Below are positions 1 through 12,689 of a stretch of DNA of 64,000 nt, piece by piece (position 1 is the first letter of the stretch; each line of letters starts with the position of its first letter). This DNA comes from Adiantum capillus-veneris. Taxonomy: Eukaryota > Streptophyta > Polypodiopsida > Polypodiales > Pteridaceae. The stretch is from assembly GCA_014529385.2 (NCBI GenBank), contig CM043946.1, forward strand, positions 38,829,558 to 38,893,557, given 5' to 3'. The position numbers were made by a program, and so were the translations under genes. The notes below the pieces were generated by a model. The model was not told the origin of the DNA. It ran no database searches and worked only from the letters and a program-made list of their open reading frames with translations.

Positions 1-402
1 AAGCTTCCGTAACAACCAAGGAAGGCCAAGAGCAAAGAACAACAGGCCAAAACCAAAAAGTTTGACAAATTTGGATACCAAAGAGCTGGCCAAAAGCAGG
101 TATGGATCAAGAAGATAAAAATCTCTAATGAAAAATCACAAGATCCAATGCCAGCAGAAAAACAGTCAAAGACTGCAAGATCATCTAGGAAAAACACAAA
201 GTCGCAAGCTTCCACAAATCCCGAGGGATTCACTCTATATACAAAACGGGACGCCACATGCGAGCGGACAAATTTGATAAAACCCCTATATACGACTCAT
301 ATTAGGGAATATGATCCCCCTTTCTACGCTTATACGACAATCAATGAGGAAAACTATCATACCCCTATCTTACATATAAACTTTAGGTCTCACATGATCT
401 GA
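1..402 (+). pseudogene. Decayed retroelement reading frame (Copia-like linker)
   Basis: Frame 1 is open from base 13 to a stop at 400-402 and enters from beyond the window edge apart from an early stop at 10-12. It is rich in Lys/Gln, contains QVWIKK near base 109, and continues into a Ser/Thr/Lys stretch. The QVW[IV].K signature resembles the linker between the zinc knuckle and protease of plant Copia polyproteins, and a related signature recurs near base 1107. No catalytic motif is visible, so this is a fragment at best. It could also be an unrelated Lys-rich ORF. Confidence 0.3.
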
Positions 403-1019
403 CTGAGTAAAACTAGTTAAAGAGTGTATAGCATAGTGGCTAGCAACATACTAAGGAGCCACTTATGTTGATAACTAGATGTACCCTCAATGTGTCTTAG
501 TTTGAGTTTCAAGCTATGTGCCCAATTTTCCTGCACTCCGGCCACTCGTCCAATTCTGACCCATCCAAAGTTGATGTAAATCAATTGTTGACCTGCTCCA
601 AACAGCCCTTATCTATGATCGGCTTGATCCAAAATTTGATGTGTGACCTGATTAAAAACTTTCCTAAAATTCACTTCTACTGCACACCGGTGAACAATTG
701 TTACAAGTAATCAACATGGGTCAGGTCCCTCGCACCCCCCATAAATATGATACCCCCCTCCCTTATTTTTAAGTTTGGGAGATAAATTATTGGGGGCCTG
801 TCCCTAACTTATACGCTTATGTAACTTGTAAAGAAACTCCCTCCCCTACACTTACGTGGTGCAGTACATTTTCCATGGTGAATCCCCCGGGCCACAAATT
901 GGATTTGGGTTTCAAAGAAGTTGAATCAAGCACAAAGAGGCTAGGAATTCATTTAGATTCCGAAACAGTTAAAGTATCAACTCCCAAAGTCTGAATCTCG
1001 TCCTCAACCAAGAGTACAA
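403..1019. other. No gene seen
   Basis: Non-coding between two Copia-like fragments. Short ORFs here have no recognisable motif. Confidence 0.5.
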
Positions 1020-1239
1020 GAGCTGAAGCAAGGACCGTTGAAGACTCACACAAAGACAAGGTGGATCCCAAAGAAGTCTCTTCAAACACAAACAAAGCAG
1101 GGACAAGTATGGGTTCCCAAACGAGCAACATCAATGAAGCAACCAGTAATCATGAAGAAGTGGGTCCCAAAGGAATCCAATAAAACTATTGTCACTGCAT
1201 CACCACTTGAATTATTTCAATTCTCCCTACAGTTATAGT
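1020..1239 (+). pseudogene. Copia-like gag/protease linker remnant with three WxPK motifs
   Basis: A frame from about 1038 to 1238 contains RWIPKK, QVWVPK and KWVPK within about 45 residues. WVPK-type motifs are common after the zinc knuckle in plant Copia polyproteins. Known: that signature in Copia elements. Inferred: this and bases 60-130 derive from one degraded Copia insertion. There is no protease, integrase or RT nearby. Confidence 0.3.
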
Positions 1240-2069
1240 AGAGCTAGAAGAGAACCCACTCTGAGGAACAATGCCAAATACAGAAACCAACCACAGGGCT
1301 ATACTTCCAAAGAAGCATCAAACAGATATGTAAGACTTCAAAAAATCTCTACAACCTTCAATCAAGCAAACAACACATGACCTTCAAAAAACATCACATT
1401 GCTTACAACAAGAAGCCTCGTTAGCAAATGCCAATAATAAAATTGCCTATACCCACATCTTGCACAACGTAATCTTTTCCATGCATTGACTGTGTATGCA
1501 TAATAGGGCTACATTACAAGGCCTGCATAGGCACAATTTTTTATTGCCCAAGAACAACACATACCCTTGGTGATACCCCATCGTAAGGAGTGCTCCAAAT
1601 AAGTGGGGGGGAGGCATTCTAAATGTGGACCTAGTATTATGAATATAAGAGGGCAATGTTTTTTGCTTGTATTGAATTTTTGCGTTTGATTGTGACATAT
1701 TTTTGACAAAATTTAGAGTATATGCCCTCATAATAACATTACAAGAGGAGTACGGGGACAAAAGCCATATATGAGTCCCTAGGGACATGTGTACAATGTA
1801 TAGAGTTTTACCAAACACCGAGCAAGTTCTTTCGAGCAAACCAAAAATCGAGCGTAGTTCACCAAAATAATAGCCATTATCTACCAAAATGTGTACCTTT
1901 TTTTGTGGGCACTTGTTGCCCTAGTAGAAATTGCTCATTCATATTTCTTTCAAAAACGATTAGAATTTTGGAACGATACATCAAGATGCTAGAGTTGATC
2001 ACAATTATAATATGATCTGCCCCTCCAAGAATGTTGATCCTATCTATTATTTTTGTGGCCTTATCGAGA

Positions 2070-2117
<48 letters not shown>
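2070..2117. repeat. (CT)n microsatellite
   Basis: About 48 bp of CT dinucleotide repeat with one G interruption at 2088. Confidence 0.95.
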
Positions 2118-2119
<2 letters not shown>

Positions 2120-2885
2120 CATGTGCCTCCTAGAAAGGGGAATGTGTCGACAAGGGTGTGCATTACTATGGTGGCAAAGTACAACTCTGGTTAGTACCCT
2201 TCTCTCTCCGAACAAGTATGTGAGGCATAGTTGGATGCTAGTATCCTAGCGATTTCTTTAGAAAGGACTCATCATTAATAGAGATTTTTAGTAGGTCAAA
2301 ACAGGAGATATGCATGTATGATCTTACGTAAACCTCAAAACATAGAATCTACTGAGGATGATGATATTGTTTAGGGAAAATTACCAAAATACTCGTCTAA
2401 TTTGTTGGAAATTCGCAAAGTACCCCTTAAATTTCAAAATTTCCTAGTATACCCTTGTACCATTTGGGATGGGTTAGCCTAGATTTTTACATATACTTAT
2501 ATGTCCGACAAGGGAGAGTTATTTTTAAGTTTTTTAGATGAAACTATTTAGTAATGGGGTCACAAGTAGAGACATTCGTGTCTAGAAAAGATTAGCAATT
2601 TCATTTTAAGAGACCACAATACCATATCAAATCCTAGTTATATCATCTTCTATTGAGAAAGAACCAATTTTCCTATGAGAAGTTAGAAAAAACTTCAAAA
2701 CTTTGTTTTTAGAGATGTTTAAATGTCATGGGCGGCCATGATAGGAAAACATTGTTGGCCAAATAAATTTCCAAGCAAGGAGTATTTTGGGAAATTTGAA
2801 GAAATTGAAGGGTATTTTGGGAATTTTTGGTGAGGGGTATTCTGAGAATAACCACAAATTAGAGGGACATTTTGGTAACAGGAAA

Positions 2886-2888
<3 letters not shown>

Positions 2889-2924
<36 letters not shown>
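2889..2924. repeat. (CT)n microsatellite
   Basis: About 36 bp of uninterrupted CT dinucleotide. Confidence 0.95.
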
Positions 2925-2929
<5 letters not shown>

Positions 2930-3852
2930 GATTTATCACCTCCCTGAAATTAATCTTGACGGTGCAATGGCATGGCAATCACTTCCTCAAAGAATTGCTC
3001 AGCACATTATGATGTATAAATTCAACTACAAGGTGGAGTGCCTTTACCTCCATGTGAAGGGTCGACAATCATCAACCTACATCTGCAAGATTTCTACATT
3101 TTCAAAGATTTAAAGCCTAGCTTGACCATCCTACCGCACAAGGGCCAGTACAAAATGGCATAGTTGGAGCACATGTCATTGGCAGAGACAAATGTGATGC
3201 ACGATGCACAACCGTCCGAATCCATGGGAATAACAAAATGAGTGCAAGCTCCCACATCAAATTCATCAGCAGGAGAGTGACATCATTGTAGAGAAAGACG
3301 GAAAGCCAGAGCCTCGAACGAGAAGCAGGGCCCAGGGGCTTGATACAGATCCTCTCTTCCTCCATATCGGCGACTTTTAGCGCTCCTTGTGCCATGACAC
3401 TCAGCACAGAAGTGACTCTAGTCCATCGCCTCCCTCCCTCCCTCCCTCCGCACGGGGTGTTGGGCTTGCCCGGTGGGGTAAAGGTGTGCTGCAGGCAAAG
3501 GATGCAAGCACGGTAGTGCTGAGGCACGATAGGCCAAGAGGTCATCGTAATGCAGAGCAAGACGCAGGCACGGTAGCGTTGAGGTGGGACAAAGCAAGCG
3601 GGTGACGGGACAGAGCAGGGGTGACGAGAGGGGCGTCACAATGTTCAGCAGGGTGCACAGAGATGGAGAGGTGACACGATTGTGCAACACGAGGTAGGGT
3701 CAGGGCAACACGAGGTCGGAACAAGCAGGAGGGGGAGAGGTAGCCGTGAGGGTCTGTAGGAGCTTTTACGCAGGGTAGAAGCTCCCAAACGCCACAAACA
3801 ACACTGATGCCTCCGCTTGCTTGTCCATCCACCTTTGGCCAACGACCTGGGG

Positions 3853-3872
3853 CCTCTCTCTCTCTCTCTCTC
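3853..3872. repeat. (CT)n microsatellite
   Basis: Short CT tract in the GC-richer island. Confidence 0.9.
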
Positions 3873-4070
3873 GGCACGGGCTGGCTGCTAACGATGAGCT
3901 TCAAGCAGGTACATGCAAGTGAAGGACCGAGAAGGCCCAGGAAGCGCAGAGCCTGCGGCACAAACACAAGCTTCACAAGCTAAGATCTTGTCAAACAACG
4001 CCGAAGCAAATGAAGCAGCCCGCATGGGAGCCCAAACCCTAATAGACAAAGTGGAAGAGAAGGGATTGCC

Positions 4071-4073
<3 letters not shown>

Positions 4074-4102
<29 letters not shown>
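4074..4102. repeat. (CT)n microsatellite
   Basis: About 29 bp CT tract. Confidence 0.95.
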
Positions 4103-4105
<3 letters not shown>

Positions 4106-5612
4106 CGTTTTCTTTTTATAAAAATGACCCCTCTTTGGTTTGCTGCTGTAACCAGTCCGCGCCGGTGCGGAATGGTTGCAGCAACAAACCAGGGAAGGGT
4201 AGGGTCATGAGTAGTGCTAAAAAAAATCTTTATTCCAAAAACTTGGCAAACCTACATATGTGAAACAACACAGGTAAATTGACATAATTTGAAGGTTTTT
4301 ACATAGAATTACACCAAACTTTTCAAATTTTGTAGGTTTTTTCACCTTCAAATATAAAATTTAGAGGTAAATTTCAAAATTTGTAGGTGGGATTACACTA
4401 AACCTAGGTTTTTTTCGAGCATTGGGACTCGTGCGGGTATGGTTGTTTCTTTTTTTTTTAAATGTGACGTAGACCAGGGAGCTATTGTAGCAGGCAGTAC
4501 CACGCAAGGGATGTATGGTTTGCAGCAGGAGATCAGTCAACTATGTGCCCTTAGGAAAATGATTGTGAGACGGCATAATATTGAGGTGTTGAGGACGGAT
4601 GACAGTACAGCCCCCACTGCAAATTGATGGTGAGCAATGCAAGGCTTATTTATTTCCATGATTGTAGGGATTGGGGCATTAAATTGTAGTAACATACATT
4701 GGCATGTAGAAGAAACAATTGTGCTCTTGCAATGGTTTCTCTTGTTTACGTGTTGTTGCAAAGTATCTGGCAAGCTTTGGAAGCTTTAAATTTCCATTAT
4801 GTGATTTAGGACTAAAAGAGTGTTTTCAGTAGTAGGAGCTTTTAAGAAATTGTTGCTTCATGACTTTACCTCTCCATCTAGGAGGCAAATGCACTTGAGA
4901 CTTGGGCCTTTCCTGTGCAAAAGAACTTGCATTTGGCTCTAGATCCGATCGCTTCTATTTAATGATCGCGAAAGTCTAGTTAGACAAGAAATTGTTCTCA
5001 CGAAAAGTGGTTCCAGAAGCAACATGAGCAGATCAAGCCAAGTGGAAAGGGAGGGCAACTCAAGGATGTTGCACTGCGAAGTTGAGGGGAGAGAGAGTGA
5101 GAGTGCGCTTGTTTCCGCTTGCTTTAGAAACTTGTTTTTTCTTGCTTACAAAAGTGGAGTTGTTTCAAGCTTTAGGAGGCTCTCATATGGCATTGTAGGC
5201 TTATGAGGTTGTGTGTTGACGTTTTTGCAAAATCTAGGTGCCAAATTGTTGGTGGGCTATTTTTGAGAGGAGGTATGCCACATGAAAATGAATTATATAC
5301 GTTTCAAGTATGAAGAGACTGCGTGTGTCTCGAGTATTCAATTTTCATAATGCTTCTAAAATATCTTTTTCTGTCGATTAAGTGTCAGGTTCGTGGTAGT
5401 GAAAGTAATGTGCATGGCATAATAATTTTCTTTCACCATTGTTACTCTTGTTTCAATTTGCTCAGATTTATCTTCGCGATTTTTTTTGCTCGGTGATTAG
5501 AAACCCCCCAATGTATATAGTGTTTACATTTCTATTAACTTGATTTTGCTTTTTTGAGTTAAGTTGATTGTTTGGTTTTATTTTCTTATTTTTGAGATTT
5601 TTCAAAAAACAG

Positions 5613-5747
5613 GCAGGAAAAATTCATAATCTAGATGAAGAAAAGACTGAAGCGATGTCGAGAAGTACAAAGAGAGGAAGGCCCAAGAAAATGAGGACAC
5701 ATTACGAAGCATGTCTCAAAAGACATATGCACAAGGCGAGAATGTAA
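5613..5747 (+). other. Possible short exon with an AT-hook-like RGRPKK motif
   Basis: A 39-codon open stretch (5631-5747, stop TAA) follows a plausible splice acceptor (CAG at 5610-5612). It encodes RGRPKK at 5673-5690, the core of an AT-hook (minor-groove DNA binding). The stretch is short and has no visible partner exon, so it may be chance or part of the same decayed gene as 6461-7122. Confidence 0.2.
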
Positions 5748-6460
5748 GAGGTAAGAAAAGAATGTTGATTAGCCTTCAACAACAACATGAGGCCAATCAT
5801 GACAGAGAATGGTCATAAAAATCGGGGATGGCCTACAAGGACAAAGGAAGTTGGTGATGCGACTAAATAAAAGCACCCATCAAGCCATCAGACACTTCAT
5901 GCAACTACAAGGCCGTATACAGGAAGTAGAAATTTATACTGTAATCTTCTATCTTGTATGTGACTTAATAAAGCCTAACAAACAAAAGGGACTAATAGTA
6001 CTGACAAGAACATAAGGTGTCGAGATGCCCATCAATCATTTTCGAGACTGGCATTCAAACATTGCCAAATACAAGTCCAAATCAAGCCATGCTTTGTTAG
6101 GAGGCTAAGCATAGAGGATACAAGCTAAGTGTTATATATATATATATATATAAGAGTCTAATCCTTAGCCAAAGATGCAGTTTTTTCAAATCTAAAGCCA
6201 TGATAGCCATCTACATACCCTGTACATCATGTGTATGAATTTTGGGGACAAATGGACAATGATAGCTCATCGATGATGAATGATGTCAGATAAAGCCCTT
6301 TTGAAGCAAGTTACTAACTTGGGGAATTAGCTGGGGTTTGTCGGGCTTTAATTAAGTCACGTATCAAGTAGAAGCAATATAATGATTTACAGATCACACA
6401 AAAGCTAACAATGGAAAATGCGACTTTGATCACCTTGATGCAGGCACAAAGGAGTCACCA
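5748..6460. other. No gene seen; short TA repeat at about 6136-6152
   Basis: AT-rich with a small (TA)n tract. No supported coding region. Confidence 0.5.
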
Positions 6461-7122
6461 ATGAAGAAGAGCAGACATAGAAGTAATCAGAGGATCTCAA
6501 AAATTGTCCTTGACCAGGCAGATCAAATGTTAATCATGGGTTTGAACCTCAAATCAAAAAAATTATCTCCCAAATTTGACATGGTAGACAAATTTGCATC
6601 GGCCTAAAAGAAATTGAACATTGTAGAAGTTGTTTCTGAGAATCACAAATACTCAGAATTGATAAATTTTCTAGAGCAAGTGATGGATGGAGCTTTCTCT
6701 ATCTATGATGATAAGAGTCAAGCTAAACCAGATTGGGTTCATTCTGAATTTAGATCTGGCAATAGACCTATAATGACAAAAAGAAATTTTGCATCTAAGC
6801 ATGGATGTGAAGGACATAAAGTTCATCAATCATCAATTATGATTTTCCTGAATCATGTGAAGACTATGTACATTGGATAGGAAGTTATGAAATGCTGCGT
6901 TTTATGGTTAGAACATCATTTGTAATGAGTAGTTACACTAGTGATTTTCCTGAATCATGTGAAGACTATGTACATTGGATAGGAAGTTATGAAATGTTGC
7001 GGTTTATGGTTAGAACATCATTTGTAATGAGTAATTACACTAGTGTAGAAGCCGGGGTGCAATGGAACTTCCAGATTGTACATACAAAGCCATTTGACCC
7101 CTCAAACTCTATTTTTGGTTAA
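6461..7122 (+). pseudogene. Decayed unknown protein gene with internal in-frame duplication
   Basis: An open frame starts at ATG 6461 and runs, with one TAA near 6605, to 6880. At about 6841 the better frame shifts to another one that ends at 7122. The two frames together give about 220 residues. The second part contains the same 34-residue block twice (starting DFPESCEDYVHWIGSYEM) and then a tail ending at 7122. I do not recognise the family. One stop plus one frame change suggests a pseudogene; an unseen intron is the alternative. Confidence 0.4.
6841..7044 (+). repeat. 102-bp tandem duplication
   Basis: Two adjacent copies, 6841-6942 and 6943-7044, differ at only a few positions. The unit is 102 bp (34 codons), so the duplication keeps the reading frame. 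Confidence 0.9.
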
Positions 7123-8000
7123 CCTAAGGTAGCCTTAGTATATAAGGTTCCTAGGTGACTTTTGTAAAAAGAACTTAATCATAATCAAGGTTTTAGCACT
7201 GCCGTCTCCTGTGTGTGAGAGAGAAAGAGAGTGAGCGTGAGCTTCGTCCTTATGCTACACGCCGCTCGTTCATCGCATTCTAGATCCGACTTCACCATCG
7301 TGCTAGCCTCGACAAGATCTACGCTACAACACTAGGTATTCCTCACGGAACGGAGTGAACGCGCTCGCGCATTTACGAGCTATTTTTGGCTGTAAGTATA
7401 TCAAATGATGTATGTTTTTTGCCTGCAATTAGTCATTAGAATCGTGGTGACATAAGCTACTCATAGGTGCTCATAGATTTTAGTTTTGTGCACTTTTAGA
7501 ATTCGCCTCTATCTTTATACGCATTTTTTGCAGATGGGTCTAGAGCTAGGGTTTTGAGTGTAGAGGCTTTGGGACATGTGTATCCTAGTGAGGGGATGGT
7601 GTTCCTTAAGTTTCCTACGAGTCTGTCTTGGTTTAGTGAGTTTCCTTTCATTTGTGTGTATGTGGGTAGGTGGTGTAGTTGAGAGCAGTTAGATTCTAGA
7701 TTGTGGTTTAGTTGGCCTTCCAGAGCCTGTTGTATGTGTAGGATGGTCTCATCTTGACAAGCCAAAGAGATTTCCTCTGTGTGCCTATCATGTCATCTGT
7801 GTCCTAGATTCACATTATGTTGATCTAGGTTGTGTTTCATGCACTTTATGGGTGGTGTGGTTCGCTCTCGCAACACTTATCTTCCAATCTGTAGAGGCTG
7901 GGTGGAGGCCATAAGTGGTATACCACATCTCACTGTAATGGCAAGGGTGGTGCTGCATTGGGAATAACAAAAAAAAATGCCAATTTAGTCATTAAAGTCT
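7123..8000. other. No gene seen
   Basis: Contains a TATATAAGG-like sequence at about 7139 followed by a GAGA-rich stretch, reminiscent of the end of an LTR, but no partner copy or primer-binding site was found. The minus-strand ORF at 7496-7765 has no recognisable motif. Confidence 0.4.
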
Positions 8001-8019
8001 AGTCCTCTGGTAAAGGTAA

Positions 8020-8455
8020 TTGGGTAGGTATAATTCTTGACAAACCTTTTGCATACACTCTAGTTTCTTTCTATGCCTCTAACTGAACAATACAAAGAGC
8101 TGTTATGTGGGGAAAATTATCTAGTCTACCTAGTCCATGCATTTGTATGGGGAATTTGGTAGAATCGATCCAAGATAGGTGGAATCAACTTGGGCAAGCT
8201 CTATGTGGCAGAGAAAAGATTTAGTGGGAAAGTGTAGTTTCAAAGATGAAATTGGTGGACATCTCATAGGAAATTGGAATGACTTGGACTAATAAGAAAA
8301 ATGGCTCTTGTTTTAGGGTAGCTAGACTGGGCAGAATCTACATGTGCAATTATTTGCTTAATGACTATTGGCAAGTAATCTGCACTAAGGAAAGATCTAT
8401 TATGATGTTTGATCATGCTCTTGTCATCTTTGCAAAAGGATGAATGTAGATATAA
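8020..8455 (+). pseudogene. LINE endonuclease (EEP) domain remnant
   Basis: Conceptual translation with several stops contains a MTWTNKKNGS block followed by an arginine-rich RLGRIY segment and, about 30 residues on, a FDHALV segment. These correspond to the FTWTN...RLDR...SDH order at the end of the apurinic-like endonuclease of plant L1 elements, which nicks target DNA. The SDH histidine context is kept but the frame contains in-frame stops. Confidence 0.6.
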
Positions 8456-8653
8456 ACCAGGATGGCTTCACTTGGATTAAACCCTTCTTTCCATAACAAT
8501 TGTGAGAGAGAAAATAAAAGACATCTTTGATGACTCCTTCTTAGGTAATACCTCTGTCTTTAAATCCTAAGATTGTGATGTCAAGAAATCTCAAAAGTTG
8601 TGTAACTGAGTACAAAGCTAAGGCTAGAAAAATTAGGAGTAGCAAAAGAATGT

Positions 8654-9693
8654 ATGATAAGGAGCCAAATTGACAAAATAGAAGAAGGCCAAATCCTTGG
8701 GAGTACTCCTAGTCCCCAATTAGTTGAGATGAAAGCTAATCTTGAAGATGAAGAGATCTTATTTGCTAAGTCCTCAATCCTATGGACAACAAACTTTTGG
8801 GCTGGCAAGATAGAAAAACCTGATAAACATATGCTCACTCTCCTTAAAAATAAAAAGGCCAAGGATTTTATCCCCTTCCTAAAAAATAAAGAAGGACTCA
8901 CTTTGAGTTATCATGAGCAGAACTTGAAGGTTGCTGAATCTTTTTTCTTTGATATTTTTTCTTCCCCTCCCAGAAGAGGGGCTATCAATAACAATGCCAT
9001 AGCTACTATTGCTAGGACAAGGAAAAAGAATTGGAGGCCAATCTCCTGTTTGACTTCTGTCTATAAAGTTTTCTCCTTGTCTCTAGCTAGAAGGATGAGT
9101 CCTCTCATGCATCAGATAATTTTACAAGAGCAGAAAGGATTCATAAAGGGAAGATTTATTTTGAATTCCATAATTACTATGTGGGAAGCTAAGATTTTAT
9201 TTTGTATAGTGAGCAGGACTACATCTTATTTAAAATCGATTTTGGTAAGGCATATGACAGGATGGAATGGGGATTTATTTTTCAATCTTTGCATGATATT
9301 GGCTTTGGTAGGACTTTTATCAAATTCATCCAGATTATTTTTGGCAATGCTTATAAAAGAGATTCTATTACTGGTGATCTTTTTGATATCTCCCCATTAA
9401 AGAGGTCCATAGAACAAGGATGCCCTATAGCACCTCTTTTGTATGATGTATGCTTTGACTCTTTGGTCTAGCTGGTGCAGGATTCTCTAGAAAAAAGCTC
9501 TGATGAAATGGATAAAAATTCCAAGAGCTACCAAAGATTAGTGCTTCAACAATTTGCTGATGACACTAATTTCCTGATGTCCAATGATAATGACACAATA
9601 GAATGCTTTTGGAAATGTTTGGACACCTCCTGTTTGGCTAGTGGTTTTGTCATTAATCACAACAAGATTGGCTATAAGACCTCCAAGGTTTAG
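8654..9693 (+). pseudogene. LINE reverse transcriptase, frameshifted
   Basis: Three frames carry successive RT blocks. Frame 8654-9400 has a NWRPISCLTSVYKVFS block and a QKGFIKGR block (template-binding motifs). Frame 9202-9471 has FKIDFGKAYDRMEW (motif A with a catalytic Asp) and EQGCPIAPLL (motif B). After a stop at 9469-9471, frame 9475-9693 has QFADDTNFLM (motif C, the catalytic DD pair). The order matches L1-clade RT. At least one frameshift and one stop break it. Confidence 0.85.
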
Positions 9694-9959
9694 ATCCCTT
9701 AAGTCCTATTTGAAGCTGGTTGCCATGAAATTAGAGAGGGGCAGGTGTTCAGGCTCTTGGGAATTCCAATGGTCTTCATGATTACATATACTCAGAGATG
9801 GGAGTGGGTCTTGGGTAAGTTCAAACACAAATTTAATAAATGGAAGTTTCACTAGTCCTTTGTCTTATTGAGGGCTTTCATTTTTAATCATTATTTGCTT
9901 CCCTCCCTAATTTTTGTCTTGTCTTGCTGGTGCCCAACCAAATATCAGTTGAACTAGGT

Positions 9960-10510
9960 TTTTACACTTGCAAGATCTTTTCTATGGGGAGGGAACATGG
10001 ATCATCCTAAGATTTCTAAGGTACCTTGGGATATATGTTGTCTCCCCAAAGAGAGAGGAGGCCTTGGAATCCTCAATCTCTTCCATATTTCAACTAGAAG
10101 GGCTACTAAATGGATATGCAGAGCATCAGACTCAAAAGACTATTGGGATCTGCTCCTCACGCAAAAATTTAAGTTGCAATACAAATCTTGGACTAATCTC
10201 CAACTCAGAGATGTTTTACTTTCTTGTGAACTTTGCATTCCTTATGGTTCCAAGTTGGCTGCAGAAAGTGGAATGCCTGGAACACTGTTAAATCCAAATG
10301 GACACCTATCAAAGACTTTCTAGTAGATAATCACTTAACCTTTTTGATATACTCTTTTTGGTTTGGATATTTTGCAGGTAAGTCCAAATTTGGAACCAAT
10401 AGGAAGGATCACAAATGTTACAAGGCGAGAATTAGAAAGTGGAAGGATGTGGTGAAGAATGGTCAACTCAAAACTTCTGAATCTCTTCAAGGGACTTCTC
10501 ACTTTTAGAT
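9960..10510 (+). pseudogene. LINE ORF2 C-terminal block
   Basis: The frame at 9997-10323 encodes KISKVPWDICCLPKERGGLG, matching the block that follows RT in plant LINE ORF2 proteins (W..vC.PK..GGLG). It is flanked by alternative frames covering the same stretch, consistent with indels. The function of this block is poorly known; here it marks the element as plant L1-like. Confidence 0.75.
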
Positions 10511-10620
10511 ACAAATGTCAATTAGTATCTTCAAAGATCCAAGCAATGTATGGTAAAGCTAAGGATACCAGCCAAAACAATGACATCTACTATATGGATC
10601 TCATTCATAGCTAATCATAT

Positions 10621-10971
10621 TTGCACACAATGCAAATTCAAAGGGATAGTGTGGAGAACTCCCTTAAACAAAAGCTCAACAGAATATGGAAGCTAGAATG
10701 GAGCAGTAAACAATGGACTTACAGGTTCAAATGCTTATGGGCTTACCAAATTGCTAATAATCAAAGCACTCTCATGTGGCTCATAATACATCAAGGCATT
10801 TGGACTGCAAAAAGAGCTCTCAGAGCTAGTCTAGGCAGTGGTATATGCATCAAATGCAATTTGGCCTCAAAAATTTGTATTTATTTTGGGTTTAACTGTT
10901 TGAAGAACAAGGAAGTACCAGGTTATACACAATGTTCTCTCACAAATAACCCTAGAACCATTGGATTTTAA
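10621..10971 (+). pseudogene. RT-associated zinc-binding (zf-RVT-like) domain remnant
   Basis: The frame encodes Trp-rich W.Y..KC....LW segments followed by CIKCNLASKICIYFGFNC, which fits the C-x2-C...H/F-x-C arrangement of the zinc-binding domain at the end of plant LINE reverse transcriptases. It lies at the expected distance from the RT core. Confidence 0.6.
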
Positions 10972-11229
10972 AGACCTACTGCTAGGAAATTGCAGGGGAA
11001 TAATTGCCCCTCTATGGAATATATAACGAGGTTATATTCTGTGGTTCACATGGCTGAGAAGAAATGCTTTTGTCTTTCAGCATCCTATTTCCCCTCCATT
11101 GTATCTTCTCAAAAGAGATCTTCTACACTCAGCTATTCATCTATGTAGACACGTCAGAATGTCCCTCTTGAAAAATGAAATTTTCTCTTCCTTACAAAGA
11201 TATTTTAGATGGCAACAATGGAGTAAAAT

Positions 11230-11411
11230 AGTGCCTCAATTTTTCAACCCTTCTAGAATTCAAGATGAAAGAGGCTATGTCTTTGTAACACTTTTGTACT
11301 GGGATTACCCAATACAAAATAGTGCCTCAAATTTTCAGCCCTTCTAGATTCAAGATGAAAGAGGCTATTTCTCTGTAACACTTTTGTAATGGGGATTACC
11401 CACCCCCTTCC
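11230..11411 (+). repeat. 91-bp imperfect tandem duplication in the LINE 3' region
   Basis: The segment beginning AGTGCCTCAA at 11230 recurs at 11321 with a few mismatches and small indels. Both end with a GGGATTACCC-type sequence. Confidence 0.85.
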
Positions 11412-11475
11412 TATGAGTAAATTTATCTCTTCTCATTGTTTATTTAATCATTTCTACTCTTCTTAAAAAAAGGAA

Positions 11476-12689
11476 GAAGAATACAAACAAGCCCAAAGAA
11501 TCATAAATACCATCACTATACAACACCTTATAAATACGATCTAAAAGGCTACACCCTTACCCAAGGAGAACTCAATGCTCTCTTCAAAGCACCCAAAAAT
11601 TGTATAAAAAATTACAATATATGAATCATCTACAAAGTACGTGCTTAAACATCTTGGAATACTACTCAAAGATATCCAAAGCCTACAAACAATCAAAGCA
11701 TTTGGAACCGATTCAACCCAGAAAAACTCTGCTAAGTAGGTGGGCACGAACGATTTTGAGGTGCTTTGATTAGTCAAAATCACGAGGAGATTCCATCTTG
11801 AGGTGAAAAGGAAAGAAAAATGGGAGATTGCAGGAGAGGCAAGGGTGCCATATGGCAAGGAAAGGAAGGGGGGAATAATGGTGCATACACTTGTGGACAA
11901 GCCAGTGTTATAATGAGTCCACATGGAGCTCTGGTTTGCAATTGGTTATCAACCAATGTGAACCAATTAAGTTGGAAACCAATTGCGAGCTAGCCCATGG
12001 CTAGGGAGGTAGAGCAAGATCATAACCAAAGAAAACAACGAGGGAAATTTTGGCATGGTGCACACTTTTCAGTGTTGCAGAGAAAAAAAGTGCCTTTCTT
12101 AATTTCAAGATGCAAAAGAACAGCCTGCATGTGAACTCGTCGGTTGAGGGTTTTCATTTGTGCACAAATGTGCAACCCAAGGGCCATATGAAATGGACCT
12201 TAGATCTCCAAAATGAAAGAAATATTTCATTTTTTGCAACATCAAAGCTTAAACCATAAGCATGCCCGAGAATACTTGCAAGCACCAACGTTAATGAAGC
12301 ACAATAACAAACAAAGTGACAAAAAATGAAGAGTTAAGGGGCATCGCTCACCCTAAGCTGCAACCAGTTTCTTTTGAAGGTGTATAAAAAAGATTCAAAT
12401 TTTTGAGTTAGTGACAAGCCCGATAGGTTTGGGTTATCTCCTACTCTAGCCTGCGGAGGCCAAGTCCTTCCTTGGTTTTCCAGGGCCACTTTCTTCTCTT
12501 CCAACTCCCTCTAACCATCCCAATTTGTGGGAAATGCCCTTTCTCCCTTCCTAGAGGTCTCTTCTGCTAGATAATGCATCTATTGTTCTTTTGGAGATCC
12601 TCTCTCTTCCTGCCGCCGTCCCCACTTTCTTATTGGAAGCTTTTCCTATAGACCAAGCTTAACACATTCACTAGGCTTACCTACATCAC
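11476..12689. other. No gene seen
   Basis: Non-coding between the LINE 3' end and the next LINE fragment. ORFs of up to 127 codons on the minus strand have no recognisable motif. Confidence 0.5.

Larger units (their letters stand above)
1240..5612. other. Intergenic DNA, no supported gene; GC-richer island at about 3140-4250
   Basis: No convincing coding region. Bases 3140-4250 are clearly GC-richer than the surroundings and produce several overlapping ORFs on both strands of 65-147 codons. They overlap each other, lack recognisable motifs and contain CT repeats, so I treat them as chance ORFs. Microsatellites are listed separately. Confidence 0.5.
8000..11475 (+). mobile_element. Degraded L1-type LINE (non-LTR retrotransposon), ORF2 portion
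   Basis: In order on the plus strand: endonuclease remnants (8020-8450), reverse transcriptase (about 8940-9690), a C-terminal block typical of plant LINEs (9960-10320), an RT-associated zinc-binding domain (10621-10971), a 3' untranslated part with a 91-bp duplication, and an A-rich end near 11465-11475. Several frameshifts and stops make it inactive. LINEs copy themselves by target-primed reverse transcription. The matching ORF1 is not directly upstream; an ORF1 fragment lies 1.2 kb downstream and probably belongs to another copy. Confidence 0.8.

Noticed and set aside
3117-4106. Overlapping GC-rich ORFs on both strands (65-147 codons)
   Set aside because: They overlap one another in many frames, contain CT-repeat translations and show no motifs; GC-rich DNA simply has few stops.
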